Position numbers and translations under genes: made by a program. This document shows, piece after piece, positions 1 through 8,799 of a DNA stretch of 60,675 bases (within the stretch, counting starts at the first letter, position 1; each line of letters begins with the position of its first letter). Below the pieces are notes generated by a model that saw only the letters and a list, made by a program, of their open reading frames with translations, ran no database searches and was not told the origin of the DNA. The stretch comes from Microvirga massiliensis (GTDB lineage Bacteria; Pseudomonadota; Alphaproteobacteria; Rhizobiales; Beijerinckiaceae), in NCBI RefSeq assembly GCF_001006805.1, contig NZ_LN811352.1, positions 494,954 through 555,628 of the forward strand, in the 5' to 3' direction.

Positions 1-23
1 CGAGTGGCGGGGGTAAGGCACCC

Positions 24-340
24 TTGGCGCTCTCAAAACCGATGGAGCGCCCCAGGTCGCCCCCCTTTGACGCGAGCAGATCCCTCGCCGCCCTCGAGCA
101 GGGCAGCACAATCATCGCCGTGATTGAGATGAGCCAAGCGAAGTGGCTCGTTGCGGCGGTTGTTCCGGGCGTTGAACGCCAGCCACTCAAGAAGCTCGAT
201 GCGGACGAGAAGGCCCTGTTGAAGCTCTTGCATCGTTGGCGCAACGAAGCCGGCCAGGCCGGGCGCCAGATCAAGCGCATCGTCGTCGCTTATGAAGCCG
301 GACGCGACGGTTTCTGGCTGGCGCGCTGGCTGCGGGGGCG
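24..340 (+). pseudogene. IS110-family transposase, 5' fragment
   Basis: The first ~105 residues match the start of IS110-family (DEDD) transposases: an N-terminal region with IAVIEMSQAKW, then QPLKKLDADE and YEAGRDGFWLARWLR. The first acidic residue of the RNase-H-like fold lies in this part. The match stops at about 340, where IS256-like sequence on the other strand begins, so the gene lacks most of its catalytic core and the C-terminal Ser domain. No element end is visible upstream because the window starts there. It is inactive. Confidence 0.75.
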
Positions 341-492
341 CGCTCGCTCTTCTTGGCGCCGAGCGTCTCCGTCATCTCGGCCTCGAGCGTCGCCTGCACG
401 ATCGCCTCGGCCATCGTGCGCAGATAATCCGCATCCCGCGCCAGCAGCTCCGTTACAGCATGCTCCCCGGGTCTAGTCTCGCGCACGGTCAT
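341..492 (-). pseudogene. IS256-family (mutator-type) transposase, 5' fragment
   Basis: Reading on the minus strand, ATG at 492 follows a good ribosome binding site (GGGAGGG). About 50 residues match the N-terminus of IS256/mutator transposases (LLARDADYLRTMAEAIVQATLEAE region, then MTETLGAKKSER). Homology ends at the junction with the IS110 fragment near 341. The DDE domain is absent. The two fragments meet head-on with no spacer, which suggests one element inserted into the other followed by deletion. Confidence 0.7.
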
Positions 493-637
493 GGCGTGTT
501 CCCTCCCACGGGATCGGTGACGTCCAAACACCACCAGCATGCTATAGCCACCTCACTCAGCGCATTTGCAGAACCTTCCGGACACTACCCGAGCCGGGAT
601 TTCCGGAGGCTCCAACTCCTGACAGGAGGGAGCCACG

Positions 638-691
638 ATGAAGAGAACACCACCCTATTTCCCCGGAAGTCCGTGAGCGGGCGGTCCATGT
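638..691 (+). pseudogene. IS3-type orfA fragment, frameshifted, disrupted by IS21
   Basis: An AGGAGGG site precedes ATG at 638 and the first codons read MKRTPP, a usual start of IS3-family OrfA. At about 665 the frame is broken: a shift restores EVRERAVHVV, the conserved start of the OrfA helix-turn-helix. The sequence is cut at 691 by the IS21-family element and resumes after 5083 in degenerate form. It is a dead gene used as a landing site. Confidence 0.5.
687..691. repeat. Target-site duplication CATGT, left copy
   Basis: CATGT lies directly before the TGTC end of the IS21-family element and is repeated directly after its other end at 5079-5083. A 5-bp duplication is usual for IS21-family insertions. 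Confidence 0.75.
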
Positions 692-745
692 TGTCAAGCG
701 AACCGAAGATTTGACCCCTTGGGCGAACTGAAGATTTGACCCCCG

Positions 746-913
746 TCATGGTTTCGCGGTTTCGCCGGTTTCGAGGGTCGTTCCGGCCCTCTGGAGCAGG
801 CCGGAACGGCGTTTTTCGCGAAGCCGGTAGCTGTCGCCGCGGATGGTGATCACCGTTGAATGATGAAGCAGGCGATCAAGGATCGCGGTGGCGACCACGG
901 GATCCCCGAACAC
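746..913 (-). pseudogene. istB: istB, 3' part (C-terminus of IS21 helper ATPase)
   Basis: On the minus strand this encodes the last ~55 residues of IstB, from VFGDPVVATAILDRLLHH to the usual RGDSYRLREKRR tail. It joins exactly to the end of the larger part at 3524-4167, whose last residues are SVGEWASVFGD. The DNA coding for the shared VFGD is present at both junctions as an 11-bp repeat. The gene was therefore split by insertion, not rearranged. Confidence 0.85.
903..913. repeat. 11-bp direct repeat, left end of recombinase element
   Basis: TCCCCGAACAC, identical to 3524-3534. On the minus strand it encodes VFG plus part of the next Asp codon of IstB. Confidence 0.8.
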
Positions 914-951
914 TGCAGAACGCCTCGATCGTTGACCGGCTCGTGTCTCAT

Positions 952-1413
952 GTGACGATTGCTGATCCCCGGCATGCACTGAGCGGACAGCAGTTCGAAC
1001 TCGTTTCCGTGCGCTCGGCGCGGGGGCCCTCCTTTGTCGTGATTGCCCTGTCGGATGGTCGTCGGCGTTCCATTCGCCGGTCCATCACCGATCTGGCGGA
1101 GGACGACCGCACAAACCTGCCAGACGGGGCTCTGCGGATCAGCGTCCGCACCCTGCTCCCACTGGCGCAGCATTTGGCCACCATGATCACCGCGTCCGCA
1201 CAGAAGGTGATCTGCGATGGCCAAACGCTTCCTTTCGAACCTGGAGATCGCTGCCCCGGCGGGGCTGCACCTGCACCGCTCCGGGAACCTTCCAATCCGA
1301 CCGTGGCCGAACCTCTCGGCCGAGACGCGAATGCAGGTGGCCCAGCTTTTGGCCGAGCTCCTGCGGCGGATGCACCCGATCCCGCCATCGAGCAGGGAGA
1401 GCTCCGATGCTGA
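952..1413 (+). CDS. DUF5372-like small protein of the recombinase element
   Basis: The conserved part runs from the GTG at 952 to about 1200: TIADPRHALSGQQFELV, then SDGRRRSIRRSITDLAEDD, then an ISVRTLLPLAQHLATM helix. This resembles the DUF5372 family, whose members are found upstream of recombinase genes in similar elements. GTG at 943 is an equally possible start. The frame stays open to 1413 and overlaps the next two genes; family members usually end earlier, so the tail after ~1200 is doubtful and a base error near 1206 (GTGATCTG) would end it just before the next ATG. Its role is unknown. Confidence 0.5.
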   Translation: MTIADPRHALSGQQFELVSVRSARGPSFVVIALSDGRRRSIRRSITDLAEDDRTNLPDGALRISVRTLLPLAQHLATMITASAQKVICDGQTLPFEPGDRCPGGAAPAPLREPSNPTVAEPLGRDANAGGPAFGRAPAADAPDPAIEQGELRC

Positions 1414-1432
1414 GCGTCACGAACCCTTCTGA
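1217..1432 (+). CDS. Small accessory protein of the recombinase element
   Basis: A 71-residue protein starting at ATG 1217, preceded by AGAAGG. It lies between the DUF5372-like gene and the recombinase and overlaps the recombinase start (1407) by 26 nt, the usual arrangement for coupled genes. It contains a short leucine-rich helix (RMQVAQLLAELLRRM). I do not recognise a family. The tight placement in the element supports it as a real gene. Confidence 0.45.
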   Translation: MAKRFLSNLEIAAPAGLHLHRSGNLPIRPWPNLSAETRMQVAQLLAELLRRMHPIPPSSRESSDAERHEPF

Positions 1433-3513
1433 CGAGCGGCTGACCTCAGCCCGCCGCGCCAAGCTGGCCTACATCTATGTCCGGCAGTCCTCGGTGAATC
1501 AGATCAAGCACCACCAGGAAAGCACCGGGTTGCAGTACCGCCTGGCCGAGCGGGCGGAGGATCTGGGCTGGCCACGCGAGCGGATCCACGTCATCGACGA
1601 GGATCTGGGCAAGTCCGGAGCCGGCTCGACCGAACGCCAGGGCTTCCAGAAGCTGATCACCGAGATCAGCCTCGGCCATGCTGGCTTGGTCATGAGCCTC
1701 GACGCCTCGCGGCTGGCGCGCAATAACCGCGACTGGCATCAGCTGCTGGAATTGTGCTCGCTGTTCGGGGGTTCTGATCGCCGATGGCGAGCGGCTCTAT
1801 GATCCGTGTGCGTATCACGACCGCTTGCTGCTCGGCCTGTCCGGCATCATGAGCGAAGCGGAACTGCATCAGATCAGGCTGCGCCTGCATCAGGGCGAGC
1901 GTCAGAAAGCCGCCCGCGGCGAACTCCGCCTTCCGGTCGCGGCTGGCTTGACTCATGACCGCTTGGGCGTCGTCACGCTCAATCCGGATGAGGAGGTGCA
2001 GACGCGTCTGGCTCTGGTCTTCGCCAAATTCCGTGAGTTGCACAGCGCCCATGCTGTGATGCGCTACCTTCAGGCGAACGGGCTGCCGGTCCCGGTGCGG
2101 CCGCTGATGGGGCCCGCGCCGCACGACGTGGTCTGGCGCGAGGCGACTAGCGCTCGCGTCCGCAGCATTCTTCAAAATCCCGCCTATGCTGGCGCGTATG
2201 TGTATGGGCGGCGGCGGCAAGCTCCCGGCCAAGCGCGGGCTGGATCGTGCCGCCCCACCACGATCAAGGTTCCCATCGCCGAGTGGGAGGTGTGCCTTCC
2301 GCAGGCTCACCCGGGCTACATCAGCTGGGAGGAGTTCATGGCCAACCAGCAGCGTCTGGCCGATAACACCAACCGCTACGATGCCGGTCATGCGGGTGTC
2401 CCACGCAAGGGCATGGCGCTGCTGCAGGGCATCGCCGTATGTGGCCGGTGCAGCCGCCGCATGGGCCTGCGCTACACGGGCCCACATGGTGATTACCCGG
2501 TCTATTGCTGCCGGGCCGATCGGGATCAAACCGGGGCGCCTCTCTGCCAGGAGGTGCGAGCTCTGACGGTGGATGCCCGCGTCGAGGCGATCCTGCTGGA
2601 GGCGCTGAAGCCCGACCAGATCGCCATTGCGATGGCCGCCCTTGGGCAGCTGGATAAGAAGGCTCGGCAGCTCGAGCGGCAGTGGATGCTGCGGCGCGAG
2701 CGCGCCCGTTATGACGCGGAGCGAGCCCGGCGCCAGTACGATGCGGTCGAGCCCGAGAACCGGCTGGTGGCCCGCTCTCTGGAACGCGCCTGGGAGGAGA
2801 AGCTGCGCGCGGCCGAGGCCATCGAGCAGGAGCACGATCGCTGGCGTCGTGACCAGCCTCTGGTCTTGAGCGCTGATGATCGTGCAACTCTGCAGGCTCT
2901 GGGTCAGAACCTGCCGCAGGTGTGGCATGCCGCGACCACCACGGCGGCCGAGCGCAAGCGCATCTTGCGCTTCATCATTCGAGAGGTGGTTCTCGATCAG
3001 AAGAGGATCACAGGTCATGTCTGGCTCAAGATCCTCTGGCAGACGAGTGCCACCAGTGAGCATGAAGTGCAGCGCCGTGTTCACACCTACAGGGGCTATG
3101 CCGTTCTCGATCGCCTGCGGCAGCGGATCACCGAGTTGAATGCTGCCGGCAAGATGGACAAGGAGGTTGCAGAGGTTCTGAACCAGGAAGGCTTCACGGC
3201 GGCACGCGGCTGCCGTTTCCGGGGTGAGAATGTCTGGTTGCTGCGCACCCGCTGGGGGATTGCGACAGTGAAGATCAACGGAGTTGCGGCCAATCCGATG
3301 CGCTGGCCCGACGGTAGCTACTCGGTCCAGGGCGCGGCCGCGGCCGTGGGCGTGACGCCGCAGACGATCTTCGACTATCTGGCCCGCGGATTCCTGGTGG
3401 GCCGCCAGCTCGTCAAGAGTCAGCCTTGGCAAATTGATCTGACAGACGATCAGATCCGCTACCTGCGGGATCGTCTGCAACGCACCAGACGATCAAGGAA
3501 GGAGGCGTCATGA
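1407..3513 (+). pseudogene. Large serine recombinase, one frameshift
   Basis: The protein would be about 701 residues. Residues 1-150 form a resolvase-type catalytic domain: YIYVRQSS with the nucleophilic Ser, SLDASRLARNN, then GIMSEAELH. A recombinase domain follows (HSAHAVMRYL to NPAYAGAYVYGRR), then a zinc ribbon (CGRCSRRMG with later C residues) and a long Arg/Glu-rich coiled coil. A five-G run at 1767-1771 shifts the frame; with four Gs the reading LFGVLIADGERLYDP is restored. The gene is thus either recently broken or carries a homopolymer error. It is the only recombination enzyme in the element and should mediate its site-specific integration. Confidence 0.8.
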
Positions 3514-3523
3514 GATCTTCGCG

Positions 3524-3534
3524 TCCCCGAACAC
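3524..3534. repeat. 11-bp direct repeat, right end of recombinase element
   Basis: TCCCCGAACAC, 11 bases after the recombinase stop codon and identical to 903-913. Confidence 0.8.
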
Positions 3535-4166
3535 GCTGGCCCATTCACCCACTGACCGGTTGGAGATGATCAGGATCGAGCCCCGCGTGTAGCGGCGCGA
3601 TACCAGCCGGAAGAACAGATGCGCGGCATTGGCCTCGAACGGCAGATAGCCGAGCTCGTCGATAATCAGCAGTTTCGGCCACGCCAGGATCGTCAGCTGC
3701 TTGTCGAGCGAGCCGTCGCCATGGGCCTTGGCCAGCATCGCCTCCAGCGTGGCGGCCGTCACGAACTGGACGCTATCGTTCTGCCGGATCGCCTCGCGTC
3801 CGAGCGCCGCCGCCAAATGGGTCTTGCCTGTGCCCGGAGGCCCCAGGAACAAGACCATGTCACCATGAGCGATCCAGCGGCACGTTTCCAACTCCCGGAT
3901 TTGACGCTGATCCAGCGACGGCTGTGCGTCGAAGTCAAAGCCGTCGAGCTCGCGCACAAACGGGAACTGCCCGATCTTGCTCGCCATGGAGATCCGCCGC
4001 TCGTCGCGTCGCGCAATCTCGCACCTCACCATGAAAGCCAAAGCCTCGCGCAAGGTCATGTCCGAACGGGCCGCTTCGTCCAGCAGCGTGTCGAGCTGGT
4101 CGCGGATGGCCGTCAGCTTGAGGCGGTCGAGCATCGCGACCAACATCTCGTGATCGATGCTCGGCA

Positions 4167-4167
<1 letters not shown>
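3524..4167 (-). pseudogene. istB: istB, 5' part (IS21 helper ATPase)
   Basis: About 214 residues of the AAA+ ATPase that assists the IstA transposase. Walker A (GPPGTGKT) and Walker B (LLIIDELGYL) are intact. ATG at 4167 overlaps the istA stop by one base (TGATG); a GTG lies one codon upstream. The protein breaks off after SVGEWASVFGD at the 11-bp repeat and the C-terminus continues at 913. In the interrupted state the frame adds only a few foreign residues before a stop at 3508. Confidence 0.85.
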
Positions 4168-5006
<839 letters not shown>

Positions 5007-5078
5007 CTATTCCTCCTCCGCTCGGGAGGGGGCAGTTCTTCGTTTCGTCAGGGGGTAAGTTTCTCAGTTCGGCCGACA

Positions 5079-5083
5079 CATGT
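5079..5083. repeat. Target-site duplication CATGT, right copy
   Basis: CATGT directly after the IS21 right end (GACA at 5075-5078), matching 687-691. Confidence 0.75.
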
Positions 5084-5471
5084 GGTCGAACGCGAGACCT
5101 CCCAGGTTCCGACGCGATCCTGTCCTGCGTGATGGGGTCTTCGACCACGGCAGAGCGTCAGTGTCTCGCATAGCGGCATCGCACATGTTGCCTTCGACGT
5201 TGCTGACCGGCTCGGCCTCTGCGAGTTGCTGGCTTTCGCGGCTCAATCGCCCACCCCACAGGATCGTTGTGTACGCTTCGCCAGGGCTGTCACCGACACT
5301 GACGCAACACTCGCTACTGGGCGCCCGCTACGGCTTACCCGGGCCGGACTTCGACCGGTCGGACCGCACCAGCTTGCCTGGCGCTCAAATAATCCAGGAG
5401 CGCATCCGGCGACGGGTAGATTGCTTCGCCTGCGGCTCGCAAGGTCGAAGTAGATCATCACAGGCATTGCA
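5084..5471. other. No intact gene; IS remnant and dispersed repeat
   Basis: Sequence after the IS21 element. The first ~90 bases may be degenerate IS3 orfA continued from 691, but no clean frame survives. Several open frames exist; none has a recognisable family or a consistent start. The 3' part holds one copy of the dispersed repeat described at 5393-5446. Confidence 0.4.
5393..5446 (-). repeat. Dispersed extragenic repeat, copy A
   Basis: About 54 bp nearly identical, in inverted orientation, to 15137-15192. The shared core on the minus strand is CCTTGCGAGCCGCAGGCGAA followed by GCAATC, and the copy extends through a GACGG..GCGCTCCTGGAT block. A shorter third copy is at 15276-15305. The element resembles the short interspersed repeats common between genes in Hyphomicrobiales. 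Confidence 0.7.
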
Positions 5472-6398
5472 TCATCCCGTCGCCTCTGCATCCGCACGGC
5501 TGACGGGACGCAGGAAGACTCGGGTAATGGAGGGATCGGCACGTTCCAGAGCCGTGATGAGATCCCGTGCCGCTTCCTCGATCTGAGCACCGTTCAGCTC
5601 GTCGCGAAAATCGATTGAGAGAGCAATCAGAATGTCATCCGGTCCGAAATGCATACTCAGGACCTCCTCGACCCGGTTCACGCGCGGATCGGCCGTGACG
5701 ATCGAGTCGACGCAGTGGAGAACCGTCCGCGAAGCGCTCTCGCCGGTCATCAAACTTAGCGTCTCTCGCGCCAGGAAGGCGGCCGCCAGCACGAGGACGC
5801 AGCCAATGGCCACTGAAGCTACGCCGTCCAGCACGGGCTGGTCGAGTAGATAAGCACCTCCAACGCCGAGCAGTGCCACGACGAGGCCCGTCAGGGCCGC
5901 TGCATCCTCGACCGCCACGGAAAAAACGCTCGGGTCCTTGCTGCCCTTGACCGCCTGCCAGAGCGGTACACCCGGACGGACGGCGCGGAGCTCCCGCAGA
6001 GCGACGCGGAACGACAGCCCTTCGAAGACGATCGATGCGCCCAGCACCGCAAAATTGATCCACGGATCGTGAATCGGTTCCGGCGCGGCGATTTTGTGAA
6101 GGCCCTGATAGATCGAGAACGCACCGCCGAGCGCGAAGATCATGAGAGCCACAACAAATGCCCAGAAGTAGATTTCCATCCCGTGCCCGAACGGATGAGA
6201 TGGACTCGGGGGCCGCGCTGCTCGTTTGAGGCCAAGAAGCAACAGGCCCTGGTTGCAGGTATCGACAGTCGAGTGGATGGCCTCGCTCAGCATCGCACTC
6301 GATCCCGTCCACCAGGCAGCCGCGAACTTCGTCGCCGCGATGGCGAGATTCCCGGCCAGAGCCGCGTAGATGACCTTCCTGGAACCTCCGTGAGCCAT
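5472..6398 (-). CDS. Cation diffusion facilitator (CDF) family transporter
   Basis: A 308-residue inner-membrane metal/proton antiporter. About six membrane segments fill the first ~200 residues and a cytoplasmic domain with an SMHFGPDDILIALSIDF strand pattern follows. The metal-site motif HSTVD lies at residues 42-46 and a second acidic motif (VEDAAAL) is in a later helix. ATG at 6398 begins MAHGGSRK, after which homology starts; an upstream ATG at 6431 would add 11 unlikely residues. The gene follows the oxidase block on the same strand but is 80 nt away. The metal (Zn, Fe, Mn or Co) cannot be told from sequence. Confidence 0.85.
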   Translation of the reverse strand: MAHGGSRKVIYAALAGNLAIAATKFAAAWWTGSSAMLSEAIHSTVDTCNQGLLLLGLKRAARPPSPSHPFGHGMEIYFWAFVVALMIFALGGAFSIYQGLHKIAAPEPIHDPWINFAVLGASIVFEGLSFRVALRELRAVRPGVPLWQAVKGSKDPSVFSVAVEDAAALTGLVVALLGVGGAYLLDQPVLDGVASVAIGCVLVLAAAFLARETLSLMTGESASRTVLHCVDSIVTADPRVNRVEEVLSMHFGPDDILIALSIDFRDELNGAQIEEAARDLITALERADPSITRVFLRPVSRADAEATG

Positions 6399-6478
6399 GA
6401 CCCGTGCACCCTCCGACCCAGGAGGTAACAACGCCTCTCCGGGGTTCCGGATCGATTTTGATTACAGGGCCGACGGCG

Positions 6479-6964
6479 CTACTGCAGCGAGTAGAGGTAA
6501 GCCGCCACCTGCCGGGCCTCCTCGGACGAGATCCCGGTCACCGGCATTGCCGTCTTGGGATTGACGGATCGCGGGTCGACGATCCATTGGATGAGGTTGT
6601 CGGGCGTGTTCGTCAGCACGCCCGCGATATAGACGCGCCGGGCAATATCCTGCAGCGGAGGCCCGACGCGGCCGGCGGCGCGAGGCACGCCGGGGATCGT
6701 ATGGCAGCCGCCGCATCCGTACTGGGTGATCAGTGCAGCGCCGAGATCGGGATTGCCTCCCGTGAGTTGGATCGCGGCGGCACGCTGTTCCTGGCCCTTT
6801 TTGTAGTGATAGGCACCGTAGATCCCGCCCGCGACCAGCAGGGCCAGAACGACAAGCACTGCCAGTATCGCCCCGGGCCGGTGCCGCAGTCGTGCAGACT
6901 CCGTCGGCACCACGATGACCGTCTCGCCCGTCGGCGCTGGATTCCTAGCGTGAGGCGATGGCAC
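6479..6964 (-). CDS. Membrane-anchored c-type cytochrome of the caa3 cluster
   Basis: A 161-residue protein with one N-terminal membrane helix (AILAVLVVLALLVAGGIYGA) and one periplasmic cytochrome c domain: heme motif CGGCH and a likely Met ligand in NPKTAMPVTG. GTG at 6964 is chosen because it follows a strong AAGGAGG site; the gene then overlaps the end of ctaG by 20 nt. As the last gene of the oxidase operon it probably passes electrons to the CuA or heme c of subunit II. Confidence 0.8.
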   Translation of the reverse strand: MPSPHARNPAPTGETVIVVPTESARLRHRPGAILAVLVVLALLVAGGIYGAYHYKKGQEQRAAAIQLTGGNPDLGAALITQYGCGGCHTIPGVPRAAGRVGPPLQDIARRVYIAGVLTNTPDNLIQWIVDPRSVNPKTAMPVTGISSEEARQVAAYLYSLQ

Positions 6965-7853
6965 GAGCGCCTCCTTGCGTGGCGAGCGAGCCCGAATGAC
7001 AGATCCAAAGGCCGGCGAGTACGAGCGCTGCGCCCGCATAGACGAGTCCAGCGGGCACCCACATGATGACGCCGGCCAATTGCTGATCCTCGAGCGGCGT
7101 CAACCCCCAATCTGGCGCGGAAGAGGTCTGGCTCGGAAAGACCGGTGCCCGGGCGAAGGCGAGGAGAATTCCGAGAAAGCTCGAATGGAGCGCCGTGATG
7201 AAGAGGTAGAGCACGGCGGCGCCATACCCCCGCTGTCGCGCCCTCCCCTGGAGAAGAGCGAACCAAAACAGGAGCGCGGTCCCGAGAAAGCTCAGATGCT
7301 GCAGCCAGTGCAGGAATGTGTTGTGGAGAGCGGCCTCGTAGAGCACGGGGAGATGCCACAGCCAAAGTGCGACGCCGTGAACGATCGCCGCCACGGGCGG
7401 GTCGACGAGGCGCCTCCAGACGGTCCGGAGCATCGGAGCACGACCGATGCTTCCGACGGTGCGGCGTGTGCGGGGCGGCAACGCCCAGAGCATGGCGCCG
7501 ACCGGGCGCGCCATCACGAGAAGAGGCGCCGCGAGCGCCATCAGAGTCTCGTGCTCGATCATGTGCGCCGTGAACAGGCGCTCGCCGAGCCAGTGGAGCG
7601 GAGAAACGAGGGCCAGGACGAGCAACCCCCAGCCGGCGGCAAAACTCAGCACCTGCCAAAGTTGCACGCCCCTTCCCCACCCGGCGTGGGACCAGAGCTT
7701 CGTCACGCCTCTCACATAGAGGCCACCCGATACGATGAGGGGGACCGTGATCCAGGGCGCCAGGGTCCAGGCCGGCGCATGCGCTTCATCACCCCCATGG
7801 GCCAGCGCGAACCCCGGCGCCAGCAGCAGGAGAGCCGTGAGCACCCCCTTCAT
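6945..7853 (-). CDS. ctaG: Cytochrome c oxidase assembly protein CtaG (caa3 type)
   Basis: About 302 residues and 7 or more membrane helices, with the family hallmarks AHMIEHETLMALAAPLLV, HGVALWLWHLPVLYEAAL, LQHLSFLGTALLFWF and TALHSSFLGILLAFA. It belongs to the caa3-type CtaG family (pfam09678), a membrane protein needed for oxidase assembly and copper delivery, unrelated to Cox11. ATG at 7853 overlaps the preceding stop as ATGA and is followed by a signal-like start. Its place between oxidase subunits and a cytochrome c fits. Confidence 0.88.
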   Translation of the reverse strand: MKGVLTALLLLAPGFALAHGGDEAHAPAWTLAPWITVPLIVSGGLYVRGVTKLWSHAGWGRGVQLWQVLSFAAGWGLLVLALVSPLHWLGERLFTAHMIEHETLMALAAPLLVMARPVGAMLWALPPRTRRTVGSIGRAPMLRTVWRRLVDPPVAAIVHGVALWLWHLPVLYEAALHNTFLHWLQHLSFLGTALLFWFALLQGRARQRGYGAAVLYLFITALHSSFLGILLAFARAPVFPSQTSSAPDWGLTPLEDQQLAGVIMWVPAGLVYAGAALVLAGLWICHSGSLATQGGARAIASR

Positions 7854-8200
7854 CGTTCGCACCCGTGGAACACGAGACCTGCAGTACCCTGGAGGATAAT
7901 CACAAGCCCGAACAAGAGCGCAGCCGCTATCCCGACCGCAGCAACGAACCGGTGCGGCCGCCCCCCGGCGCTCGGATGCGCCTCCGGCGCGGAGCCCGCT
8001 GCACTCCAGGCGCGCCATGAGAGGAAGCCGCCCGACAGGCTCACCAGCAGCATCACGAGGGCGACGACCGGGACGAGACGGACCTGGTGGGCGCAGACCC
8101 AGGGAACGAGCGCGTAGTTCGCCTGGGTGTCGATCAGCCACGCGGCCGGGCCTGCATAGATCCCGGCAGATGGAAGACCTCGTTCCACGAGATTCGCCAT
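7850..8200 (-). CDS. Small membrane protein of the caa3 oxidase operon
   Basis: A 116-residue protein with three predicted membrane segments (around residues 12-28, 42-62 and 85-110). It starts at ATG 8200, overlapping the subunit III stop by one base (TGATG), and ends in an ATGA overlap with ctaG, so it is translationally locked into the oxidase operon. I recognise no named family. It may be a small subunit IV-like or assembly component; that is inferred from position only. Confidence 0.7.
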   Translation of the reverse strand: MANLVERGLPSAGIYAGPAAWLIDTQANYALVPWVCAHQVRLVPVVALVMLLVSLSGGFLSWRAWSAAGSAPEAHPSAGGRPHRFVAAVGIAAALLFGLVIILQGTAGLVFHGCER

Positions 8201-8799
8201 CACAGCCTCGGCGACCAGTAGAGAAGCAGATAGATCGGCAGCCAGGATCCGACCACGAAGTTCCAGTAGAAGGCGTTATCTTCCGTATCACTGAAGCGCT
8301 TGCCCTCGCCATGCCGGGTGAACATCAGCACGGTCAGGACGATCGTGTCGGCCACATCCGTGACGATGTGAACCGTATGCAACCCGAGCAGCATCCAGAC
8401 GATGGACCCGTAGGCATTCTGATCCCACCGGACATGCAGCCCGGTGAATTCCATGACGCGAATGCCGACCAGGGCGACACCTACGAGAGACATGATCACG
8501 AGGCCGATGCGCACCCGCCGAAGGTCCTCGGCCTTGGCAGCCTTTTTGGTCCAAAGGTTCGGCCAGAGACTGGCGAGGAGGACAGCAGTGAGCAGGCCGG
8601 ACCAAAGGAGATCGGGCGGCGGTGCGCTCAGGGGCCATTGCGGATTGATGAAGGCGAGATAGAGGTACGCACCGACCGCGAGTGCGAACCCAGTGCCCTC
8701 GAGAAGGCAAAAGCCGAGCGTGCCCCACCACATGGTCATCCGCGAGCCGAACGCATAGGTCGGCAGTGCGGAGACGTCCTGGATGGGTCGCGGCTTCAT
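8200..8799 (-). CDS. ctaE: Cytochrome c oxidase subunit III
   Basis: A 199-residue membrane protein of the heme-copper oxidase subunit III family, short form (about 5-6 helices). Diagnostic stretches are MTMWWGTLGFCLLEGTGFALAV near the start, GIRVMEFTGLHVRWDQNAYGS, LLGLHTVHIVTD and the C-terminal NAFYWNFVVGSWLPIYLLLY. ATG 8799 overlaps the subunit I stop as ATGA. Confidence 0.9.
   Translation of the reverse strand: MKPRPIQDVSALPTYAFGSRMTMWWGTLGFCLLEGTGFALAVGAYLYLAFINPQWPLSAPPPDLLWSGLLTAVLLASLWPNLWTKKAAKAEDLRRVRIGLVIMSLVGVALVGIRVMEFTGLHVRWDQNAYGSIVWMLLGLHTVHIVTDVADTIVLTVLMFTRHGEGKRFSDTEDNAFYWNFVVGSWLPIYLLLYWSPRL

Larger units (their letters stand above)
903..3534 (+). mobile_element. Serine-recombinase mobile element inserted in istB
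   Basis: An 11-bp direct repeat (TCCCCGAACAC) bounds the insertion at 903-913 and 3524-3534. The inserted unit (about 2,610 bp plus one repeat copy) carries two small genes and a large serine recombinase, all on the plus strand, opposite to istB. Removing one repeat copy and the insert restores an uninterrupted istB reading frame. Large serine recombinases normally integrate at short identical cores without duplicating the target, so the repeat is best read as an att-like core, but a target duplication cannot be excluded. The recombinase gene has a frameshift, so this copy is probably inactive. Confidence 0.75.

Noticed and set aside
1690..3480. Long minus-strand open frame (596 codons) opposite the recombinase
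   Set aside because: It mirrors the recombinase gene; the protein has no family pattern while the plus strand encodes clear recombinase domains.
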